Program-made: the position numbers and the translations under genes
The notes under the pieces: generated by a model
Seen by the model: the letters and a program-made list of their open reading frames with translations, nothing else
Database searches by the model: none
Told to the model about the DNA's origin: nothing
Assembly (NCBI GenBank): GCA_001662425.1
Contig: BDDC01002264.1
Coordinates: 2,115 to 14,687 of the forward strand
Reading direction: 5' to 3'
DNA length: 12,573 nucleotides
DNA from: Chlamydomonas sphaeroides
Lineage: Eukaryota; Chlorophyta; Chlorophyceae; Chlamydomonadales; Chlamydomonadaceae
Part shown: positions 7,999 through 12,573 of the stretch, one piece after another
Layout of the letters: the number at the start of each line of letters is the position of its first letter
Position numbering within the stretch: the stretch's first letter is position 1

Positions 7999-8979
7999 AT
8001 GGCCCCGCAGGGAGGCGTTATTCTGGCTCAGGCCCTCATCAACCATCAAACAAACATGAGTTCTTTTGTTGCTTTTGCTGGCCTGTGTCCGGTGGGTGCA
8101 CTGTGTGCGGGCGTGGGGGCGGGAGTCGGCGCTGCGCGTGCCGCCGCCGCCACCGCCGGCCCCGCTGCCTGGGGCCTTGCCGGCGGTGGCCTGACGGGCG
8201 CTGCCCCAGCGGCCGCACCGGAGCCTGCGGTTAGGGACAGGCTGCGCATTGACGGCGCACAGGACGGGGGCGGTGGAGGTGGGGGCGCGCGTGGGAGTGC
8301 ATGCCTTGAGGAGGGCTGTGGCGGTTCGCCCTGTCCGCGCAGCAGCCACATGCCGCGGCGGCGTAGGGGGTGCACGTGCCACGTAGTCGTCACGCGCACC
8401 TACGTACCAAATCGCGGTCAGCAGCGGCAGGACGGCCCGAGATGAGCAGCTGGCCGCGGCGGCGAGCAGCCATGCATGGGACCAGGCGCCACGCCGCGGA
8501 AGAGCTGGGGTGTGCGCGGGGTGCGGTGCTGTGGATGCGGCGGGGTGTACGGCGGGTTGTACGGCGGTGGGCAAGGGCCAGCAGCTGAGGCAGCGGCGTA
8601 AGGAGCTGAGGCGCGCCGGCTCATCGGGGGTGCGGATTGCCACGACTGGTTGCCTCCCGCCCTGCTCAGGGCCCTGCGGCACAGCACGCATGCAGGTATG
8701 TGGCGGTAGTTTGCCGCGGCTGCGACAGGCTTGGGGTCGGACGGGGGCGGTTTGCCCGGCTGGCCTCCCTACCGGGGCTCGACACACCTGTTGGGCCGCA
8801 ACACATGGCTCAGACGTCCCGGCCGTTGTCGGTTGCTGGTCTGTGGAGCGCAAACCTGGCTGCTCCATGGCGTCGTCGCCGCTGGGACAGCCAGCATTCC
8901 GCTGAGCCCGCGAGTCGGCAACGGCCGCGGCGGCGACGGCTGCAAACCCCACGACAATAAAGCCGGTAGCACTGTGCAT
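7975..8979 (-). CDS. Uncertain protein with signal-like N-terminus; unspliced 334-codon frame or a shorter spliced form
   Basis: An ATG at 8979 opens MHSATGFIVVGFAAVAAAAVADS, which looks like a signal peptide or signal anchor, and the frame stays open for 334 codons to TAA at 7975-7977. The rest is low complexity (Pro, Ala, Arg), with one further hydrophobic patch (SHAWLLAAAASC onward, near 8430-8480). Open frames this long arise by chance in such GC-rich DNA, so length alone is weak evidence. A different reading is a two-exon gene: donor CCAG|GTTTGC near 8857 joined in phase 1 to the acceptor GCGCCTCAG near 8605. That leads into the frame ending at TGA 8418, which encodes repeated PPPY/PPY motifs typical of WW-domain ligands. 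No family is recognised. The short distance to the globin gene also makes it possible that part of this region is that gene's promoter or 5' UTR. Confidence 0.28.
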   Translation of the reverse strand: MHSATGFIVVGFAAVAAAAVADSRAQRNAGCPSGDDAMEQPGLRSTDQQPTTAGTSEPCVAAQQVCRAPVGRPAGQTAPVRPQACRSRGKLPPHTCMRAVPQGPEQGGRQPVVAIRTPDEPARLSSLRRCLSCWPLPTAVQPAVHPAASTAPHPAHTPALPRRGAWSHAWLLAAAASCSSRAVLPLLTAIWYVGARDDYVARAPPTPPRHVAAARTGRTATALLKACTPTRAPTSTAPVLCAVNAQPVPNRRLRCGRWGSARQATAGKAPGSGAGGGGGGTRSADSRPHARTQCTHRTQASKSNKRTHVCLMVDEGLSQNNASLRGHACFALLG

Positions 8980-9695
8980 GCGCAGTTTGTATCGCCGTTG
9001 CAGGCCTCGCCGTGCATAGTCGACTTGATCACTCTCAGCTGCTTTAGCTCTGGCGTGCTTGGATGTCCTGAAGCGCCATTTCAGTGCATGCTGGCCGCCC
9101 TTGATTTTGCCGCGAGGATGCAGCGGTCGTGCAAAGGTTCTGTGGTGCTATCAGGGTGCGGTATGTTTAGAAAGTACCACAGATTATCTATACTGCGATA
9201 GTGTGCTTGTTTACGGATGCGGCGAAACTTTAGTCGCATGCAACAGCGACTGGATGGTTGACAAGCAAGAGAACTGCCACGCCAGCACGCCGTGGCAATA
9301 ACGCTCCCCGAGCACAACATTCGCACGCTAAATGCGCAGCTCGGCCAACGATGTGAAGCCTTGCTGTTTCCGGTTTTGTGCCGGACGACCGGACACGACG
9401 CGAGAGAAGCACCCTGGCCGCATCCTGCAGCGACCAGCCATACGTACAAAACATGCCTATTTCAGATCCCCTTTTGAACATGCCGCATGCCGGTCCGTAA
9501 CACGTCGACAACGGCAGCCAACATCCTGCGCCACGCGCTAACACCTAGGCAGCAGCGCCGCAATGGGCTTGTCTTGCGGCCCTCAAGCCTTGAGCTCGCT
9601 ACCCATTCCGTTAAGGAACAACTTCCCTCACAACGCACCCATCCCTTCTTCTGATCCACACCCGAGCTTACCCCGCGCCGCGGCGCCCCCACCAG
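8980..9695 (-). other. Probable 3' UTR/flank of the minus-strand Gln-rich gene
   Basis: This 0.7 kb follows the TAA at 9696-9698 and has clearly lower GC content between about 9030 and 9640 than the coding parts around it. Open frames here are short and lack domain-like sequence. A GTAACT immediately overlaps the stop codon and could be a splice donor, in which case further 3' exons might lie here; none was recognised. Confidence 0.4.
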
Positions 9696-12075
9696 TTACC
9701 TGCCGCCCGCGCCGCGGCCCTCCCGCTGCTGCACATCCGCCAGCGCCATCAGCGCGCCGCCCAGCCCCTTCATCGCTTCCTCCTGGCTGCAGCCCCAGCG
9801 GCTGGCGAGCTCCTGCACCGCCAGACCACCACGCACACGGGGGCAGCAGCGGCAGACGGTGTTACGACAACCAGCAGCGACCACGCCGCGGCACGCGCCG
9901 GCTTTCGGGCTGCGGCACCAACGGCCGGGGCCCCTGGCGTGCCTAGTCCTGACGTCGCGGACTGCGCCAGGCCGCCGCCGCAGCCCGCCGCCCGCCGCCC
10001 GCAGCCCGCCGCCCGCAGCCCGCCTCACCGTGCCCTCCTGCATCGCCGCCGCCAGCCACACCGTGCCGCCCAGCCCCGCCGCGGTAGTGAGGCGCTCGGG
10101 CGCCCCGTAGCGGGCGGCCAGCTGCGCGGGCCACACCTGGGGCCAGGGACACGTACGAAGGCACGGGCGCCAGGCATGGGCCGCCAGGAGGCGTGTGTTG
10201 CTCGGACGTGTGCGCAAGGCGGCGCGGCGCGGGAATGCCCCGGCCACGGCCTCGGTTGCCAGCCGGGCAGCCCCCTCGCAGCTCTCGCCGTGTCCTAACG
10301 CCCACCGCGAGCAACCCACGCCGTCCTGCGCCGCATCCCACGATCCCAGCCCCGGCGGCGCTCGCATGCCTCACGCAGCCCACCGCCGCTCGCCAAGAGA
10401 GCACCCCACGCCGCTCCGGCCCCTGACCCTGTCCCTCCGCCCGGCCCTCCATCCCGCGCGAGCACGGCACCTGCAGCACGCCGGTGCTCACGAGCACCAG
10501 GCACCGGTAGCGGGCAGCCGTCATCCACAACAAACTCACACTAATGCACACCGCTGGCAGCCCCCTGCCCTGCCCACCACGCCCCTCCTTCCCTCCGTTG
10601 TGCCGCCCCCCCGCCCGCCCTCCCCCGCGGCGCACCTCCAGCATCACCGGTATCCCCGCCGCGTCGCGCCACTCGCGCGTCAGCCAGCCGCTGCGCTTGG
10701 TGGCGGGCACGGCGCAGCCGCCCGCAACAGCCAGCTGGGCGGTCGCGGCCCCCTGCTGCTGCTGAGGATAAGGATGCTGCTGCTGCGGGTGCTGAGGATG
10801 CTGCTGCTGCTGCTGAGGATGCTGCTGCTGCTGAGGATGCTGCTGCTGCTGAGGATGCTGCTGCTGCTGCGGGTGCTGCTGCTGCTGCTGTGGGTACTGC
10901 TGCTGCAGAGGCGGCGGCAGCGAGGACTGCGAGGACGCCGAGGAGCAGCCGCCGCCGGGGCCCGATGCCAGCAGCTGCGTAGCGCAGGGCGCCGGCGTGA
11001 CGGCCGCGGCCCAGCCCTGCGGCGGCGCCGGCCCCGCCGCCCCTCTGCCGGCTGCCCTGGGCTGCAGGTGCGCGGGGAGGCCCCTCGCGCCGCGGTGGCC
11101 GCCCACCGGCAGCGCGCCGCCGCCGCCGGCGTCGCTCGCCCAGGAGCCCGGCCCCACGACCGCGGCGTAGTACGGCGCCATCCTGAGCCCCAGCCCGCGC
11201 CCTGGCCCTGGCCCGGGTACGCCAGGCGCCGCCGCGCCTTGCGGGTGGGCCGGGTCGTGCGGGGCCCCGCCCGCCGCGGTGGGCCCCACCGGCGCGGCGG
11301 TAGCTGGGGTCGCGGCTGCGCCTTCCCCCGGGCGGTACTCCGGGGCCATGCGCTTGGGCGGCGGCGCCTCGCGCTCCGGGTACAGCCGCTTGGGCTTGTG
11401 CAGCTGCTGCGGCTGCTGCGCGCCGCCGGCCGCGCGGGCGCCGGGGTCGGGGCCCGCGGCGGCGGCGGGCTGCTGCAGCGGTGCGGCGGCGGGCGCTGCT
11501 GCCGGGGCCGCGAAGGCGGCTGCGGCTGCTGCGGCAATGGCGGCGTCGCGGCGCTGCGGGCCGCCGTGCAGGCCCCACATGCCGCTGCGGGCGTGGGCCT
11601 TGGGGTTGCGGTACGTCTCCGACGGCACCAGCAGCAGCTCGCCCGAGGGAGGCCGCAGCACCTGCGGGCGGTGCGAGTGAGCGAGCGAGCGTGCGTGTGT
11701 GTGTCGACTGTGTGCCGACTGGGTGCGACCTTGCGGTGACACGGTAAACCCCCGGTGTGGGATTGAACATCGCCCCTGGGCTTCCACGCGGCCCGATGCA
11801 ACACCCGCTGCAGCCGTAGCCCAGCGTGTCGCGCGCCCACACCAGGCGGGGCGGCCCGGACATCGCCAGAAACCACATCCCCGGTCTCCGCGCCCCTTGC
11901 CCCCACACCCGCCCCGCACCTGCACGGTGCAGCTGAGTGCGCCCTCCAGCAGCTCCGGTACGCTGTCGAACCCAAACTGCGCCGCCAGCGCCTCGTCCAG
12001 CGCCACCCGGGCGGTAGCCGCCAGCCCCGCCACCGCCTCGGCCAGCGGCAGCGGCTTGGCGTCCTTGACCTTCAG
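9696..12075 (-). CDS. Gln/His-rich nuclear-type protein with possible LOTUS-like segment, 5'-partial, 4-5 exons
   Basis: Exons on the minus strand: 12075-11920, 11661-10636, 10540-10505 (tentative), 10136-10029, 9812-9696. All joins are phase 0, giving 480 visible residues. The start codon is not seen. Residues 1-52 plus the start of exon 2 read LPLAEAV...FGFDSVPELLEGAL...GELLLVPS, which resembles a LOTUS/OST-HTH fold (helices, FGF-x-S-V-x-ELL, then a beta pair); this is a weak visual match. Next come an Ala-rich linker, an NLS-like KPKRLYPEREAPPPKRM (about 141-157), a Pro/Gly-rich region, a Gln/His/Pro repeat (305-355), and WLTREWRDAAGIPVMLE at the exon end. The C-terminus is helical (LAARYGAPERLTTAAGLGG, ELASRWGCSQEEAMKG). 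The 36-bp exon adds CEFVVDDGCPLP; if it is skipped the frame is unchanged. LOTUS proteins bind RNA or partner helicases; assignment of that role here is inference. A nuclear or RNA-granule regulator is plausible. Confidence 0.6.
9981..10024 (+). repeat. 14-bp GC-only tandem repeat in an intron
   Basis: Copies of CAGCCCGCCGCCCG (for example 10002-10015), with one longer variant before and one partial copy after, lie inside the intron 9813-10028 just downstream of its donor. The tract is purely intronic in the proposed model and explains several spurious Gly/Ala/Arg-rich open frames here. Confidence 0.8.
10753..10905 (-). repeat. CAG-rich microsatellite encoding Gln/His/Pro repeats
   Basis: About 150 bp of CAG codons (CTG on the plus strand) interrupted regularly by CAT-CCT, giving tandem QQQHP/QQQQHP units of 15-18 bp at residues 305-355 of the Gln-rich protein. 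Regular interruption and coding-frame preservation suggest a tolerated low-complexity tract. Such CTG/CAG runs form hairpins and often vary in length between strains. Confidence 0.9.
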
Positions 12076-12512
12076 CTGCGGGTGACGGGCGGCGGGTTGG
12101 AGGGTGGGGCGGGGTGTCGGGTGGCGGGTGGGATGGCGGGTGGGGTGGCGGGTGGGGTCGCGGGGGACGGGTGGGTGGTGTAGCTGGAGTGGGGTGCAAG
12201 GGGGTCGTGAGGGGCCGGGCACATGAAGCTGGGGAGGGGGGCGCCTGCTAGGGCCGAGGTCGGGGCCGCGCTCCCCTTGGGCAGTGACGTGGTACCTCCC
12301 CAACGGCGGCGCCAGCAGCATGCGGAGGCACCGCGCATGGCCGACGCCACCGCCATGACACATGGCATGCGGTGCACTACGACCCACCACGGTATGACAC
12401 GCTATGACACACCCAGATGCACATGGACCCATACCGACACCCTCTGCGGCTATGTTGGCTACGATGCCGCTAGTCCAGCATGGGGGCCCCTCCCCATCCC
12501 CCAGTCCCCAGT
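12076..12512. other. Non-coding or intronic DNA upstream of the Gln-rich gene exons
   Basis: This stretch contains the 12-bp minisatellite and otherwise mixed sequence. The minus-strand frame of the first visible exon stays open through it to the window edge, but the translation is repeat-derived Pro/His/Thr text and then unstructured Gly/Trp-rich sequence, so it is not counted as coding. A start codon or earlier exon for the Gln-rich gene could not be identified here. Confidence 0.45.
12083..12180 (+). repeat. 12-bp minisatellite next to the first visible exon
   Basis: Three units of TGGCGGGTGGG(A/G) at 12122-12133, 12134-12145 and 12146-12157 are flanked by diverged copies of the same GGGTGG/GGCGGG text. 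It lies just upstream of acceptor CACCCGCAG|CTG at 12075, where it acts as a C-rich tract on the coding strand. Confidence 0.8.
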
Positions 12513-12573
12513 CCCCACCCCACCCCACCCCACCCCACCCCACCCCACCCCACCAGTCCCCACCCCACCCCAC
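12513..12573 (+). repeat. CCCCA pentanucleotide array running off the window
   Basis: Perfect CCCCA units from 12513 to 12553, an interruption containing CAGT, then further units to the window edge. The minus strand is (TGGGG)n. It is telomere-like in G-run pattern but differs from the TTTTAGGG telomere repeat of Chlamydomonas, so a simple-sequence array is the better call. Confidence 0.85.

Noticed and set aside
7999..8445. Plus-strand Ala/Gly-rich open frame starting MAPQGGV, considered as a divergent membrane protein gene
   Set aside because: Its hydrophobic Gly/Ala text mirrors minus-strand Pro/Ala codons and no domain is visible; the evidence is no better than for the minus frame, and neither is strong.
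9696..9701. GTAACT as a splice donor overlapping the TAA stop of the Gln-rich gene
   Set aside because: Possible, but no phase-2 acceptor leading to a credible exon was found downstream, so the TAA was taken as the stop.
10195..11739. Plus-strand open frame of 514 codons opposite the Gln-rich exon
   Set aside because: Its Leu- and Arg-rich translation is the antisense of CAG and Pro/Ala codons; the minus frame has coherent motifs, phase-matched splice sites and the NLS-like stretch.
10541..12199. Second minus-strand frame of 552 codons over the Gln-rich region
   Set aside because: Its Ala- and Arg-rich text is a frame shadow: the CAG repeat reads as Ser/Ala runs and no motif survives.
9943..12573. 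A single uninterrupted 876-codon minus-strand protein
   Set aside because: It reads through repeat arrays and stretches bounded by good GTG donors and CAG acceptors; splicing yields coherent exon joins and a different C-terminus.
12513..12573. CCCCA array considered as a telomere
   Set aside because: The unit lacks the T-rich part of the Chlamydomonas-type TTTTAGGG repeat, is interrupted, and sits beside a gene and other minisatellites.

Overview
The window reads as nuclear DNA of a green alga of the Chlamydomonas/Volvox type (Chlorophyta, Chlamydomonadales). The evidence is the high GC content, the strong preference for CTG, GCG/GCC and GGC codons, the short exons split by many 75-420 bp introns, donors that nearly all read GTG followed by A, C or G, CAG acceptors, low-complexity Ala/Gly/Pro/Gln linkers, and a truncated haemoglobin whose distal-pocket residues match the Chlamydomonas type. 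No bacterial operon, tRNA, rRNA, CRISPR array or intact transposon is visible. All gene models were built by hand by matching splice sites and intron phase; no alignment was run.

Layout. (1) Positions 1-1380, plus strand: the last two exons of a gene for a type I membrane glycoprotein, with an N-glycosylated ectodomain, a GPS-like Cys segment, one transmembrane helix and a basic/Pro/Thr cytoplasmic tail. (2) Positions 1381-3095: a convergent 3'-flank region with no convincing gene. (3) Positions 3096-7823, minus strand: a 13-exon gene whose introns all join in phase, giving 709 codons. It encodes N-terminal membrane segments, a complete group I truncated haemoglobin domain and a C-terminal region that looks like a second, degenerate globin without the haem-binding His. 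This is the most interesting object here. (4) Positions 7824-7998: its short upstream region, with three copies of an 8-mer, two of them inside an imperfect inverted repeat. (5) Positions 7975-8979, minus strand: an open frame with a signal-like start, of doubtful reality; a spliced alternative would encode a PPPY-rich tail. (6) Positions 8980-9695: AT-richer 3' flank. (7) Positions 9696-12075, minus strand: the 3' part of a multi-exon gene with a possible LOTUS/OST-HTH-like segment, an NLS-like stretch, a long Gln/His/Pro repeat and a helical C-terminus; it is 5'-incomplete. (8) Positions 12076-12573: G/C-skewed minisatellites, probably intron or upstream DNA.

The genes do not form an obvious pathway. 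The membrane-linked tandem globin suggests handling of NO or O2 at a membrane, but that role is inferred. No TGTAA, the usual volvocine polyadenylation signal, was found on either strand, so 3' ends could not be fixed.
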